Origin: Tritrichomonas musculus
Lineage: Eukaryota > Parabasalia > Tritrichomonadida > Tritrichomonadidae
Assembly (NCBI GenBank): GCA_039105265.1
Contig: JAPFFF010000006.1
Coordinates: 2,480,001 to 2,544,000, forward strand
Length of the DNA: 64,000 nt
Direction of reading: 5' to 3'
Positions 20,588 through 32,216 of this stretch are shown piece after piece (position 1 is the first letter of the stretch; the number at the start of each line of letters is the position of its first letter). The translations under genes and the position numbers were made by a program. Under the pieces are notes generated by a model. It saw only the letters and a program-made list of their open reading frames with translations. It ran no database searches and was not told where the DNA came from.

Positions 20588-20692
20588 AAACTTTGTTTTT
20601 TAATTTTCGCGTGTAAACTTACGGTTTCTAAGAATTTATTTCAAATATTGAATGATTTATTTTTTACACGCGAATATTAAAAAACAAAGTTT
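20588..20692. mobile_element. 105-bp palindromic MITE-like element
   Basis: An ~31-bp inverted repeat, AAACTTTGTTTTTTAATTTT continuing into CGCGTGTAAA, closes around a ~40-nt centre with one mismatch per arm. The flanks share AATTAT (6 of 8 positions), a possible eroded 8-bp target duplication. Confidence 0.6.
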
Positions 20693-21260
20693 AATTATGA
20701 TATTTAAATAATTTAAATTGTGATTCAAAAATTAATTTTAACTTGATAACCTAAGCAAATAAATATTTGCATAATAACTTTCTTGAATAAAACTCAAAAT
20801 ATTAATCAATTTGATTAATGTTTTTGGCTTTTTAAAATCCAAATTCTTTTCTATTATATAGAAGTTAAGTGAAAACAGATTTGTGTCCAGACAATTTTTT
20901 TTGTCAACCAACTATTTTGAGAATATGAACAGTTGTTTTTTCAAAAAACTTAATTCAAAATTAAGAATGTAAAGCTACACTAATTCTCAAATTGGCTTTA
21001 AACATTAATTTATGTTGTTTTTCTCCGATATGAAGTATTTTTTCACACATTCCCAATAACTTTGAGAAATTGAATATTAAATCTCAAAAAATATCAGATA
21101 ATCACTTTACATCGGTATTATTAAGTTTTTCCAACCATGTATTTTCTATTATGTCATTTTTCCAACGAAGAAACTAGATACAAAACAATTATTACTTAAC
21201 ATTTATTTAATAGTTTATTTGTTGAAAAAAAAAAATAATAAATCAGTATTTAATTATAAA
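20693..21260. other. AT-rich intergenic region
   Basis: About 570 bp downstream of the hAT transposase relic; it may contain the relic's 3' end, but no terminal repeat could be identified. Confidence 0.5.
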
Positions 21261-23218
21261 TTAATCAACTATGAAATATTCTAACCAATGTTCACTAAAG
21301 AATTGAACAAATAATTCTTTATTTCCAATTATTAGCATGCGCGATTCAATTAATTCATCTCCAGTTCGAAGTTGCCTTCGCCAAAAATCTTGTTTAGCTT
21401 TCGAAAACAATCGTTCAACATCAGCTGAACTTGTTGGCATTGACAATAATCCAATTGCAACCTTGTATAGATAGGGAAATTGTTCTTTCTTTTCCTTCCA
21501 AAAATTTAATGGATCAGGATTTCTTAAGGGACTCAGTTGGAGGAATTGTTGTAATTCATCTGGCTCATCGTCAAGGTCAATTTGATGCCGAATTATAAAC
21601 TCCTCTCCAAAAACTTGTCCTATCAAATTCATAATAATATTCTCATTTTAAAAAAAAATTTCTTCAAAAGCTTTCAAAAAAATTGATAGGACCAGTTTTT
21701 GGCGATCCGTTTATACTCTTTTTGAGATGATATTTCGCCATCCAAACTATTTTCTGCTGTTCTAATTTTAGTTTTCAATCTCTCGTCATTAACTAATTTA
21801 TTTATGAGTTGAATTCCTTTACGTTTTTGTTTCATTAGATAGAATTTGAGGAAAAAATTTGTTTGGGTGTAGCAATGCTACTGCAAAAATCAGATCACCC
21901 CACGATTCTTCAATTATTGCGATTCGATTAGTAATTATTTCATTTATTTGATCCTTTTGTTTTTTGATAAATTGTGAATTATCTAACATGATTAAAAGAG
22001 ATTCTTTCATGTGAATTTCAGCAAAAATCTTCCCGCTTTGTCCAAAACTACTGGCTTCAAATAATTTTATAGCATCTTTAATGTATGAAAGAAATAATTC
22101 AAATTCTTTAAATAATTCTAGTTCATCACATGTAAAAGGACTTTCCATTTTATGTTTTGCTATAAAATCTAAAGCAACTTCAAATGAATGATTGAAACAA
22201 TGTATTGTTTGAAATAAGCCGTACCATATTGTCGGCGTAAATGATGTTAATTTTTTTGTTGAAATGTTTGCTTGTTCACACATTTTTACAAAATCATACG
22301 AGTTTTTTATCTTAAACACTACCATCTGGAGACCGTTTAATCTTTGGCTAAAAACGTCATGAATATCTCTCAATAAAAAATTTAGAACATGACACACGCA
22401 GCATTTCCTTTTATAACGGGCATTATCAAAAGCTGCAATCATATTGCTAGCTCCATCTGAAATAATTCCACCAAAGTTGTTTTGGATGTTATAGTCATTT
22501 ATTTTTTTTTCAATTTTAGTTTGAAGGTATTCACCTGTAACTTTTTCAGCATCAATTTTTTTGAAGCAAACAACTTTTTTATCAAATTTGTCATTAATTA
22601 AACCTTGAAGAGTAATTCCGAGAAAATTACGTTTAACCTTGTCTGTCCACTCATCAACTCCGAGATAGCAAACATCCATTTTCGGAGTGATTTGGTAAAT
22701 TGTTTGCATGAAGTGATTAGTAATCATTATAATTGAATTAGTTAAACTTTAGCGTTTTGGGAGATTTGGATTTATTTGAGTAAATCTTTGATTCTCAATC
22801 GTTGAGATTGATTCACCTTCTACTAAATCATAAAGAATTAAGAATTTTTTTGAATTTGTTAAAATTGATAAAGCATTATCTTTATTTTGTTCAAGATTAC
22901 CATTTCTAACAAAATATTGATGAGACTGACTTGCTGTATGTTGATCAGTATTGAATGTTTTAAAGTTGTTTAATAACCATATTTTACATTTTGTACAATA
23001 TGATTTGCAATAAATACTTTGAATTCCATCCAAATCAATGATTGGAATAAAAATATCGTCTTTTTTGTATTTATTCCATTTTTGAATCGTGCATCTTTTA
23101 TGTTAATGATTTTCATCAGTAATCTGTGGTAAAATATCTATGCATTCTTGATTTGTCACTTCTTCAAAAGAACTGAATAAGAATCTATAATGTGGCAGTG
23201 TTTTTATCAATTCCATTA
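21261..23218 (-). pseudogene. hAT-family transposase, decayed
   Basis: The minus-strand coding trace begins at an ATG near 23218. It has an in-frame TAA near 23104, continues as an N-terminal Cys/His region (YCKSYCTKCKIW with a following His pair, BED-finger-like), has another in-frame TAA at 22749-22751, then a long catalytic part (MDVCYLGVDEWTDKVKRNF; FGGIISDGASNMIAAF; CCVCHVLNFLLRDIHDVF). A frameshift near 21830 leads to the C-terminal dimerisation domain (IGLLSMPTSSADVERLFSKA), the hAT hallmark. Two stops and at least one or two frameshifts mean it is inactive. It could once have mobilised MITEs such as 19654-20240. Confidence 0.88.
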
Positions 23219-24060
23219 TGAAATATAAACTATAAAACTATAGATATACAAATTTTCGGCTTTTGAAAAATTGAATGCAAAGAACTATCTTTTTTTTTTT
23301 TTTTTGAATTATATTTCATAGTTCTATGTTTTCAATTTTCAAAGAATTCATATTATAAAAATTTCCTAATAATTGACAAACTCTGTTTATGGGTAATGGA
23401 CTTGCGGTTGTCAATTTGTCATTGTCATTTAACAACTTTACTGCTTACATATATATTGGTAATTATGCCAGGTTAAAACTAATGCAAAATAGGTTTACTG
23501 AATTTGATAAGTCACAAATTTAAACTGGCATTGACATGATTGAGAACAAAGAATTTGATAATTAAAAAAGAGTGGTCAAAGTCATTGAGTAGGAATTATT
23601 CATACATAAAAGATTGCACATGAACAAAACGTTGAAACATTGTATTCTATTATGCTCCATAAAATAGATGATTTTTCTTCAGTAATATGTGAAAGTTCGA
23701 CGTAATCCAGTGAAACTTTTCATTAAGAACAACTTGCTTTTTGTAGTAAAGACGCTCTTTTCCCTCTTTCACAAATTACAAGAGATTATATGGCGGTTCT
23801 AAAGAACAAGAAAAGCCCTATCTATGATTTAGAAATGAGGAGGAGATTGAATCTTACATCACTTTAAATTTAAGATATGAAGTTCCAATAAAAAATGAGC
23901 AAATATAACCTGAAGAGAAATAAAGAACGAGAAAATCTATTTCGTAAAAAAAGAAATTTAATTTATATAGGAAAATAAATTTAGGTATCAGGGATTTATT
24001 TTGCAATAATGAATTCTGTTATATTTATATGAATAAATAAAAGGGGAAAGCAGCCTATCC
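23219..24060. other. AT-rich region between two hAT relics
   Basis: Has a T-run near 23290. Weak minus-strand coding traces may continue the relic at 24061-25046, but I could not confirm them. Confidence 0.45.
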
Positions 24061-25046
24061 ATTGAAAAAAATTTTTGTGATAGATTGACAATATCTTCAT
24101 GATTAAAAGCTTTCACTAAATTGGATGCATGATCAGAACAAATATAAATAATTTATAAATTTGTTTCAGTATTCAGATAATTTATTATTTGGGCTGTAAA
24201 AATAACAATATTTTCACTTTTTGGGGTTTCTAATTGTTGAACTGTAAATAAAAAAAAAGACATCTTTATGTATGGATCAAGAAGCCATAAAAATTTATAT
24301 TATTTCTTTTGGCTCCATCTAATAATATGCTACCTACTATTTTTTAGTTCATGTTTCATGTAGTAGGGTATGTGTTTTTGGTTGGAAACCTTTCCACCAT
24401 TTGTTTATTGATATAACGTAAATCATGTTGATTGGAGGATATGTTTTCACTTGTCGCTGTATTCTTTTAATTTTGAAATAATAAAATCGACTTTTTGTGA
24501 ATAAAATAAATGCGCAAGAATCTTTCAAAGTTTTAGAAGCCCCATCAATAAGAATGGAGCAAAATTTACTAATATTTGTAGGATTAATTTCTTCTATATA
24601 TTTATCAAATAATGTTTAATTTGGTTTGTGGATTTCATTTTTTTTTTTTTTTTTTTTTTTATACATTTTATTAATGGATTTGAGTGTTCCAATATTTTTG
24701 AGAATTTTGTTGAACAAATAGTATTCATTGGTATTTGAAAAGTTGCTAAAAAATCTGTTACCATTTCCAGAATTTGTTTATTACAATTTTCAAAGTATTT
24801 TCTAAATATTTTGCATGATTCACAATTATTTGAGTGATAATAATGACTGTTTTCGTTTGTGAGAATACAATTATTACCAATTACCTTACAAAATGGGCAA
24901 TAGCTTTTGATTTCTTCACTTCCAACATATATTGTGCCCATCTTTGCAAAACTTTTGATATTTCGATTAAATTCTTTATTGGTATCATTTTGATTAAGTG
25001 ATAACAATACTTTTATTATTATTTCACTGCCATTTGGAAGAGACAT
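24061..25046 (-). pseudogene. Second hAT-like transposase relic
   Basis: The minus strand opens with a 150-codon frame containing CPFC, then a His and CESC motifs (zinc-finger-like) and a segment ILEMVTDFLATFQIPMN with ILEHSNP, which follows the start of many hAT catalytic regions. It runs into a low-complexity A/T tract near 24640, then resumes in broken frames: SKFCSILIDGASKTLKDSCA, WWKGFQPKTHTLLHE, FFTVQQLETPKSENIVIFTA and YICSDHASNLVKAFNHED, the last two separated by a stop. It differs from the 21261-23218 copy, so it represents another lineage. Confidence 0.65.
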
Positions 25047-25257
25047 TTATAAAAATAAATAATTATTATTTTTTAATGAAATCTTTTTTTTTTCTCCAAT
25101 TTATATTCAATTAAATTTAATATTTTATATATTTATGACTAAATAAATAAATATTTAGAAAACGTAAATAAAATATACATCATTATTTCATGATATGTGC
25201 AAAACTGGAATTTGAATAGTTATTTCTCACCAAATTTATTCACAAAAGTTACAGTTC

Positions 25258-26221
25258 TCATTGAACTAAATTTGAATGAATAAATGACGGGTGGAACATT
25301 TTATTATTTCAACACGACAACCTCAGACTTGTAGAACTCGACTTGCTCGTAATCTCAATTCAGGAGATCGCATAGTTCTCCTAATGCCTAGAACTGGCTC
25401 ACAGGTAGCTCTTCTACAAGCTACTATCAATGTTGCTGCAACAGTAGATTATGCAATCACATTATCATAAATAAAAATTACTACATTATTTTACATGTAT
25501 CGTTTTTATATAGTTCTTCATTGTCAAATGAGTTCTTCTCAGAAAAGATACTCACAAATTATCAGTAAGGATTATATTTCCGATTCAACTATATAAATAA
25601 TCCAACAAAAAACCCAATGATTATAGAATATTTCACAGATAATGATTTTATAACTCTCTAAAACAAACCCAAACAACTCCAATAAATATTTACCAACCAA
25701 TTAACTCCCTTCTAACAACAATAACAAGGACAGAATTATCAATAGACAATATAACATATAATATACATTACCTATATAATAAAAAACATCCAGAACCACC
25801 ATCAAAATACTTAGATCCTAAATATTACAATTTAAAATATATTTATCCTACAACAGTAGATGAATCAAAACTTTGGATTCGAACTTACAGATTAACTACT
25901 CAAATCTATGACAATGGATTCAACCATAAAAATAATCCATTTCTGGATCTACCAAAAAAGTTATGGCAACTATTATCCGGGCGGGTTTCGATGTTGTGAA
26001 TTTTTTATTGCAAGGCCAATCATATAATTCTCAGTACTTTATTCAAAACATTTTGATTCCTCTTTCTCAAAATAGGAAATCAATTTGGAATCAATTAAGA
26101 AAAAAAGAATTTGGTTACATCTTGTCAATTCTATGGTTCACAATTTAAAATTCTTTTCAATGGCCACTTTTTCAATTCTTCATTATATCCACATATCAAA
26201 TTATGGAAGCTACTTTTTGAA

Positions 26222-26265
<44 letters not shown>

Positions 26266-27002
26266 AAACAAAAAAATTCAATTAAAATTTTTACAAAAAT
26301 TCAGTTTTTATTAATAAAATTTTTTTAGTTATATTAAACCCAGCTTGTTCTGGTCTTACTTCGGTATTGCAAACATATTCGTCACTTAGCCATCGTCCGT
26401 GCTAATAATATATGGTAAGGGGTGTTTCAGCAAAAATGCTTTCACACGACCTTACAGAGCCATTCGATGCTTCGTGAGAAGCCTTTCACGAGCACTTCAC
26501 AAATTGATATCGTTGTAAAAATATGTTTATTTTTAATGTGACCCCATTTTTCCAGGTTTTTATCTAAAAAAAATATGTTTTTATCACGAATGATGACCAA
26601 AAGGTGATAAAAAAGTAGAGAAATGCAAAAACCGTATTTTTATATACAAAAAAAGACAAATTAATTTTTATTTAGGAAATTTAGTAGTTAATAAATTGTC
26701 CTGAAAACCGCTCTGAACGACCGCTTTTCATGACAATTCAAAAAATGGTTTTCAAAAATAAATGATGTTAAACGAATTTTCAAACATTACAACCATTAGT
26801 GAATCTGAAAAAATAGCTAATTAATCCAATTATTCTCCTTTATTCACCAGATGTTGGACAATCTCATGAACAAGCGCAATATTTCACAGTTATACATTAT
26901 GTTGATCATATCCCTGATCCTTCAGTTAAATTTTTGGTATTTGGTCCTGTAACAAACAATGTTCTACCAGATATGTTTCAAACCTTCTTGAATGATTATA
27001 TT
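25258..27002 (+). pseudogene. Decayed coding remnants of an unidentified element
   Basis: Several stretches translate far better than random AT-rich DNA. Near 25310-25470: LNSGDRIVLLMPRTGSQVAL then ATVDYAITLS and a stop. Near 25690-25998: tracts such as KYLDPKYYNLKYIYPTTVDE. At 25963-26148: FDVVNFLLQGQSYNSQYFIQ, which resembles a segment of mariner-type transposases. Near 26830-27002: SPDVGQSHEQAQYFTVIHYV and VKFLVFGPVTNNVLPDMFQT. A minus-strand trace near 26330-26500 contains GRWLSDEYVCNTEVRPEQAG. They may be several unrelated relics. None is intact and I cannot name the main family. Confidence 0.4.
26226..26254. repeat. (AT)n microsatellite
   Basis: About 14 AT units within the decayed region. 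Confidence 0.85.
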
Positions 27003-27753
27003 TAAGTTGTAACATAATTTTATAAATTTTTTATAAAAAGTGACAGTAACAGGAAAAATTAAGAACTTCATTGAATTTCACTAGGAGCTAGAAAATAAAC
27101 CTCAGAAAGCATTTGAAAAAGCTTAAAACTTTTTCTAATAACATTTATTTTTTAATTCTCAATTTGTTTTTAACTTTTTCAAAGGTTTTCATAAGTTTAT
27201 TTTCTAGTTCCTAGTTGATTATATATAGTTCCTAGTTTGTACAATTACTGTATATGATTTTCGTTTTATCCTAAAAGTGATACTCTGCGGCAAACAAAAC
27301 AATATTTATTTACAATCTGGAATTCAAAGAACTGGTTCTACTAAATCAAATAGAATCTCTTTAAAATTTTATGCAATTTATTATTTTAATATTTTCAATC
27401 TAACTAGCAGTGATAATTTCAAAAAAGGACATTTTTTTCTTCTTTTTGACAACTTATGATTTTATGATAGCTCATACAATTATTTCAAAATGATTCAAAT
27501 TTGAAAGTTGTAAAATATTCTAAATAATTTTTTTTTTAAAAATCAACTAATGCTTTTATGATTAACTGATATCCACAACCTAAATACTTTTTTATCTATA
27601 CATTAAAATAGCGAGTAAAGAAACATCAATTCTTTCAAAACCTTAACAAGTTAACAAAAACATTTAAAAAAATTGGATAAAAAACAAAAATAAGACCTAT
27701 ATTATAAGGTTGTTTTTATTATAAATATAAGTTTATGAATAAATATTACATAT
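27003..27753. other. AT-rich intergenic region
   Basis: No supported gene. CTAGGAGCTAGAAAATAAAC near 27082 is partly inverted around 27200-27240, a weak palindromic region. Confidence 0.5.
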
Positions 27754-28284
27754 TTAAAGTAAAAGGCAGCACTTTGATTTTGTTTCAAGTTTACCATCGT
27801 ATGGATCGGCTTCAACACTCTTCTTGTCAAGTGTTTCGCCACTGATCAGTTTATAGAATTCCCAATATTCTAATTCTTTCTTCTTTCCTCCAAATTCGTT
27901 CTTGCATTTAAGTTCAAAATCATCTGCTGAGAATGATTTTCCAAGGTTATCACATGCAAGTTTAAGTTCATCAATTGAAACTTTTCGTGAATTATCTTTA
28001 TCTGCTCCACGGAAGATCATCTTAGTAATCCATTTGAAGTTTCCTTCTTTGAAGTTGGTAAGGCAATCAATAATTTCAGCTTGATCAAGGTTGTGTGAAC
28101 CATCAACATCCATACCATCATATATGAATCTCATTTGTTTTAAGAAGTTTGGACTTTCTTCAAATCCAAGTCCTTCTTTCATGAATCCTAAGAATTCATC
28201 AAATTCAAGCTTTCCATTTCCACTCCTATCGTACTTAGCAATAAGACCTTGGATTTCTTCTTTTTGTTCTTGTGTGAGTCCCAT
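27754..28284 (-). CDS. EF-hand calcium-binding protein, copy B (CaaX-type C-terminus)
   Basis: The duplicate of the 17362-17892 gene, 9.9 kb away on the same strand. I find two nucleotide differences in the coding region: one changes Lys20 to Arg inside the first EF loop, the other is silent in the preceding Tyr codon region. The three EF loops and the C-L-L-L terminus are identical. Similarity extends ~20 bp past the stop and ~40 bp before the ATG, including the TCATTT initiator, then stops abruptly at both ends. Such high identity implies a recent duplication or gene conversion. Confidence 0.92.
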   Translation of the reverse strand: MGLTQEQKEEIQGLIAKYDRSGNGKLEFDEFLGFMKEGLGFEESPNFLKQMRFIYDGMDVDGSHNLDQAEIIDCLTNFKEGNFKWITKMIFRGADKDNSRKVSIDELKLACDNLGKSFSADDFELKCKNEFGGKKKELEYWEFYKLISGETLDKKSVEADPYDGKLETKSKCCLLL

Positions 28285-28295
28285 GTTTTATATAA

Positions 28296-28301
28296 AAATG
28301 A
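28296..28301 (-). promoter_or_regulatory. Initiator-like element (TCATTT), EF-hand copy B
   Basis: Same sequence and spacing as copy A. Confidence 0.5.
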
Positions 28302-28414
28302 ATCGATGATTTTCAATACATAAAGACGTTTTTATTTCAATAAAAATCCGTTTTTCCAACGTGCTCATATTCAAAAATATGCGTTAAAAAGTTTAAAAAA
28401 CGTACTATTTTAAA

Positions 28415-29500
28415 TTATTTTCTTGAGATCAAATAAAAACCCATTTCTTTTGATTCTTCAAATATAAAATCAATCAAATTACATGAACAATTTTTTTTAT
28501 CGATGCTTACAATTTTATTATATATATCCACATTTTTTGGGTTGCTTAAAAAATCCTCCAATTTACAATTTGAAAGATTATTTCGGTTGTGATAAAAATA
28601 ACTCACTAAAAAACGAGTATATACAGTTTGATCATGAGTTTGCTTTCGAGAAACATATCCTCTTCCAGTTTGAGAATCTGGCAAAGCTTTATAATAAATA
28701 TATGCCAAAAAGTTACCACAGAAATAGTTTTTCATAAATATGTAGACTGCTCCAGTATGAAGTAGATCATCAGCATTACAAATTCTTTTGTTTTCAACAA
28801 ATGGAAGCAAAAGTCGAACCGATTGGACATAAACAGTTCTTTTGATGATTTTTTTACATGTGTTCCAATTTGTTTTATCTTATTGAAATTTTGTGAGGAG
28901 TGGCTCATTGCCATTGCTATTGTTTGTTTTGCAAGTAGGAATCGTGTAATTTGGTAGATTCATAATGTTTCCAAGAAATTTTACAGAAAGCTCATATTCT
29001 AAAATGTCAGCGTCGACAAAGGATGCTGCTTTATACGCATTTTCAATTGATGTACTAACAAATTCATCACCTGGGTCGAGTTGCATAATGTAATGACCGT
29101 TAGAAGATAAGATTGCATGATTTTTAGCGGCAGTTGTTCCTTCATTATATATGTGCTGAATTAATTTGATGCGCGAATCTGTTTTAATCATATTTGTTAT
29201 GAATTCTGAAGAATTGTCTGATGAGCAATCATCAACTGCATTTAATTCGAAATTCTGATTAGTTTGATTTTTAAGTGTACCAATGCTTCTTTTTAGATAA
29301 TGAGCTTTATTAAAATTTTCCATAATCACTGAAACCGAAATGGATGAGAAAGCGTGAATTTTAAACATATTTGAACAATCATTTTGAATGTTCATAAAAT
29401 TAAAACGAATTAAAGTAAAAAATATGAAATGAAAAAATGGTAAAACAGCATAAAACATATGATTTTCATGCTTGCTGAATAGGTTTAGCAGATTTGACAA
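28415..29500 (-). pseudogene. GT2-family glycosyltransferase with a single in-frame stop
   Basis: A 206-codon frame ends at a TAA (28880-28882), yet the same frame stays open for ~155 further codons to 28415, so the total would be about 361 residues. An N-terminal hydrophobic segment (~19-36, FYAVLPFFHFIFFTLIRF) suggests a type II membrane protein. The GT2 fold is shown by VSVIMENFNKAHYLKRSI, the nucleotide-sugar motif VDDCSSDNS and the metal-site-like MQLDPGDEF. After the stop the sequence reads VYVQSVRLLLPFVENKRICN then ADDLLHTGAVYIF, family-like. One nonsense change and no frameshift suggest a recent lesion, an allele or a sequence error. A tRNA-Glu lies just upstream. Confidence 0.8.
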
Positions 29501-29533
29501 GAGAATGTAAAAAAGAAAATTGAAAAAAGTGAT

Positions 29534-29604
29534 TCCGACACGGGGAGTCGAACCCCGATCCCGTGGATGAAAACCACGTATCCTAACCGCTGAACGATGT
29601 CGGA
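29534..29604 (-). tRNA. tRNA-Glu (TTC)
   Basis: On the minus strand the acceptor stem pairs TCCGACA with TGTCGGA perfectly. The anticodon arm is CGTGG-TTTTCAT-CCACG (anticodon TTC) and the T arm CGGGG-TTCGACT-CCCCG. No encoded CCA. A T-run (TTTTTT) follows downstream on this strand as a Pol III terminator. Confidence 0.95.
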
Positions 29605-30598
29605 TTGTTGTTTTCTAAAATTTTTTTCAATTAATAAATAAAACAGGATTTACAGATTAATCAAATGGTTATAGATTTCAAATCACATTGCATCAAATTT
29701 TTATGTTGATAATTCATTGCATGAACAATACCAACAACAATTTTGTTTTTTATTGAATTTTTTAATACTTTATACAAGCCATATTCAACAAAATCAAGAA
29801 AAAATGCAATTGCTGGTATCATCTTGTTTTTCTCTATCAAAAACTATTTCAATTTCTTGCTGTTTTCAGACACCACAAGCTTTACAAATACAAAGGTGAT
29901 TATTACACAATATGATGTTATATCAAATATTAATATCATTGTATGCAAATTGAAATTGATCCTTCACAAGCATGTCCTTAATTTTGAAACTTTTTCATCA
30001 CTTTTTTAGTTCTTCATTTTTTTAAGCAGATTTGCAACTCTGAGGCTAACTTCATTGCCTTAGTTTTGTACATAATCCTTCTTTTCATTGTGAATGAACT
30101 TTTTTGGATGCCTGCAGTACAATCTTCGATATATAATAAAAATCATATGTTTTAAGCTGGACAATCTTTAGAACTATCTCCAATCATTATAACAGCATGA
30201 AGTTGCTTTTGAATAAATAAAATTTTTCACTAGTAAAAGCTATATTCTTTTTTTTATACTGATATAATTTTTGAAAGTAAATGAGAATCATTGGTAGAGA
30301 GTTTAATACGAGGACCTTATTTGCTATATTAATACATATCATCAAACCCACAATATGAAGCCCTTTTTTTGATGATGAAGCTTTAGTATGGTAGTAACAC
30401 CATAAATGATTTTGTTTCAAACAGTTGGATTAATTAGGCTATATTTAGATCGATTTAATTTGATATACTGCATTATATGCTGATTGATCTTTCAATATAT
30501 CATAATGTAAATTGATACCTACGATATTTTGCAAATATTTTCATGCATTTGCAAAATACATAATTTATTTTTGATAATTGTTCTTGCTTTATTCCAAA
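29605..30598. other. AT-rich region with no convincing gene
   Basis: Overlapping frames at 29717-30009 (+) and 30187-30420 (-) are short, AT-driven and show no motif. They could be remnants of a decayed gene. Confidence 0.5.
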
Positions 30599-30757
30599 AT
30601 GAAAGGTGCTCGCCAAAATAATTTAAACGATTTTGAATCAATACATCCCATTGGATCAGGATCTTTTGGTGATATCCAAAATTTTAAATAGGCCAACAAA
30701 AAAGCAATATGCCCCAAAACACCTTAAAATGATATCTGCTCAGAAGAAGAATTAGGT
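30599..30757 (+). pseudogene. Protein kinase N-lobe fragment
   Basis: ATG at 30599 opens NLNDFESIHPIGSGSFGDIQ, a clear Gly-rich loop. It stops at once, and in the next frame RPTKKQYAPKHLKMISAQKK resembles the beta-3 strand region with its Lys. Only weak traces remain downstream to ~31130. This is a frameshifted kinase relic upstream of, and convergent with, the intact kinase at 31290-32216. Confidence 0.6.
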
Positions 30758-31289
30758 TCTTTTGTTTTTATTTTTTTTTGAAAAGTTCTTACCACTTTAA
30801 AAGTTGTAAAATGCAGTAAAAATAGCAGTCTTAGTTTCTTATTTTTACTAATTCTTGAATAAGAAATTTGAAAAGTTTTATATCTATGATATCATGGGGA
30901 AACTACCATATTTTAATTTCATATTTTTTCTTAATTTCAGGTAGAAATGTTTATCAATATGATATGGGTATTTTTGTTAATAAAGAATTAAAACCATAAT
31001 AAAATTTCAAATCAATAAATATAGCTATCATCAAAAGTTGTTTTATATTTGCTACAGGTTTGTTAATGACGAGTATATATTTCGGCCTATGAGCGAAAGG
31101 ATTAATATTTTCAAAAAAATATTGCTTTTGATCTTTTAAATGTACACATTAAAACGACGAGAATATAAGCTTTGCTATTTATATTAAATAAATAATCAAC
31201 ATTTTCTTATATCATTAACTTTTTGAAATTATTTAGATCTAAAATCAACAAATTACCATTATTACTTTACTTAAAACTTTGCATTATAA

Positions 31290-32216
31290 TTAAACATGCA
31301 GTGATTCATCAATATCTTTACAATTTTGAATATATTTCTTATATTCATCTTCATCAACTCCATCAAACCATAAATCCTTATTATTTTCAAAGGCTTCACA
31401 AAGTTCTCTAAATGATGGTCTAAGAGATGGGTTATGCTGACAACAGCGCATATAAACGTCGTATTGACTTTCATTTGCATCATTTGGCTTAACAAATCGG
31501 GCACCATTAGACACTCGTAGATATAAGTCATCTTCATCTTTGATTTTCCTTCTATTATCATCAAGGGTTGTTAAACGTCCGAAAAATTGCAAGTAAGAAA
31601 CTCCAAAAGAGTAAACATCGATTTTATTTGTATAGGACTTGTCTTTGTTGAAGAGTTCAGGTGCCATATAAAGTGGACTTCCGAGTTTGGTCCTTGTTAA
31701 GTAAAGATTTTCTTCAACCTTACGAGATAATCCGAAGTCTGCAATACAAATATCAAAATTATCGTCAACAAAAATGTTTGCAGGCTTAAAATCGCGGTGT
31801 ATTATAGCTTTGTTATGAAGATATTTCATTGCTGAACATATACCATAAATAGCACACATCTTTTTTGTTGGTGTAAAGCCAGGGTCTGGCATACCCATAT
31901 ACATTTTTTTAATTAATGAATATAATGATCCATGGGCCATGAATGGAGTAATTATTTTAGGACCTGGGTCCAATGTAAAACCCACTAACTTAAGGCATTT
32001 TGGATGTTTAACCGATGCGAGAAGATGAAGTTCACGTACTAAACTTACTGATGTGTCTAAATCAAGTTCGTCGTCGATCATTGTTTTAATAGCTACACGA
32101 AGACCATCTGACCTTCGAAAAGCTTCATTGACATACCCAAACGTTCCTGAATCGAGGATATCTGGGTTAATATCATATTCTTTATCAATGTCTCCTATAA
32201 CAAAATTGGATAGCAT
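31290..32216 (-). CDS. TKL-like protein kinase
   Basis: 308 residues from the Met at 32216. The open frame extends 15 residues further (to 32261), but that part is a basic/aromatic run without homology to kinase starts. Key elements: GTFGYV (P-loop), VAIK (beta-3 Lys), an Arg-Glu-Leu-His helix C, HRDFKPANIF, DFGLSRK, MAPEL and the closing HNPSLRPSF. All catalytic residues are present, so it should be active. It is essentially a bare kinase domain with a short acidic tail (GVDEDEYKKYIQNCKDID). A decayed kinase N-lobe lies 0.5 kb downstream. Confidence 0.9.
   Translation of the reverse strand: MLSNFVIGDIDKEYDINPDILDSGTFGYVNEAFRRSDGLRVAIKTMIDDELDLDTSVSLVRELHLLASVKHPKCLKLVGFTLDPGPKIITPFMAHGSLYSLIKKMYMGMPDPGFTPTKKMCAIYGICSAMKYLHNKAIIHRDFKPANIFVDDNFDICIADFGLSRKVEENLYLTRTKLGSPLYMAPELFNKDKSYTNKIDVYSFGVSYLQFFGRLTTLDDNRRKIKDEDDLYLRVSNGARFVKPNDANESQYDVYMRCCQHNPSLRPSFRELCEAFENNKDLWFDGVDEDEYKKYIQNCKDIDESLHV

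Noticed and set aside
30187-30420. Possible GT2-like or kinase remnant on the minus strand
   Set aside because: Only a handful of loosely family-like residues with many stops in neighbouring frames; indistinguishable from chance.
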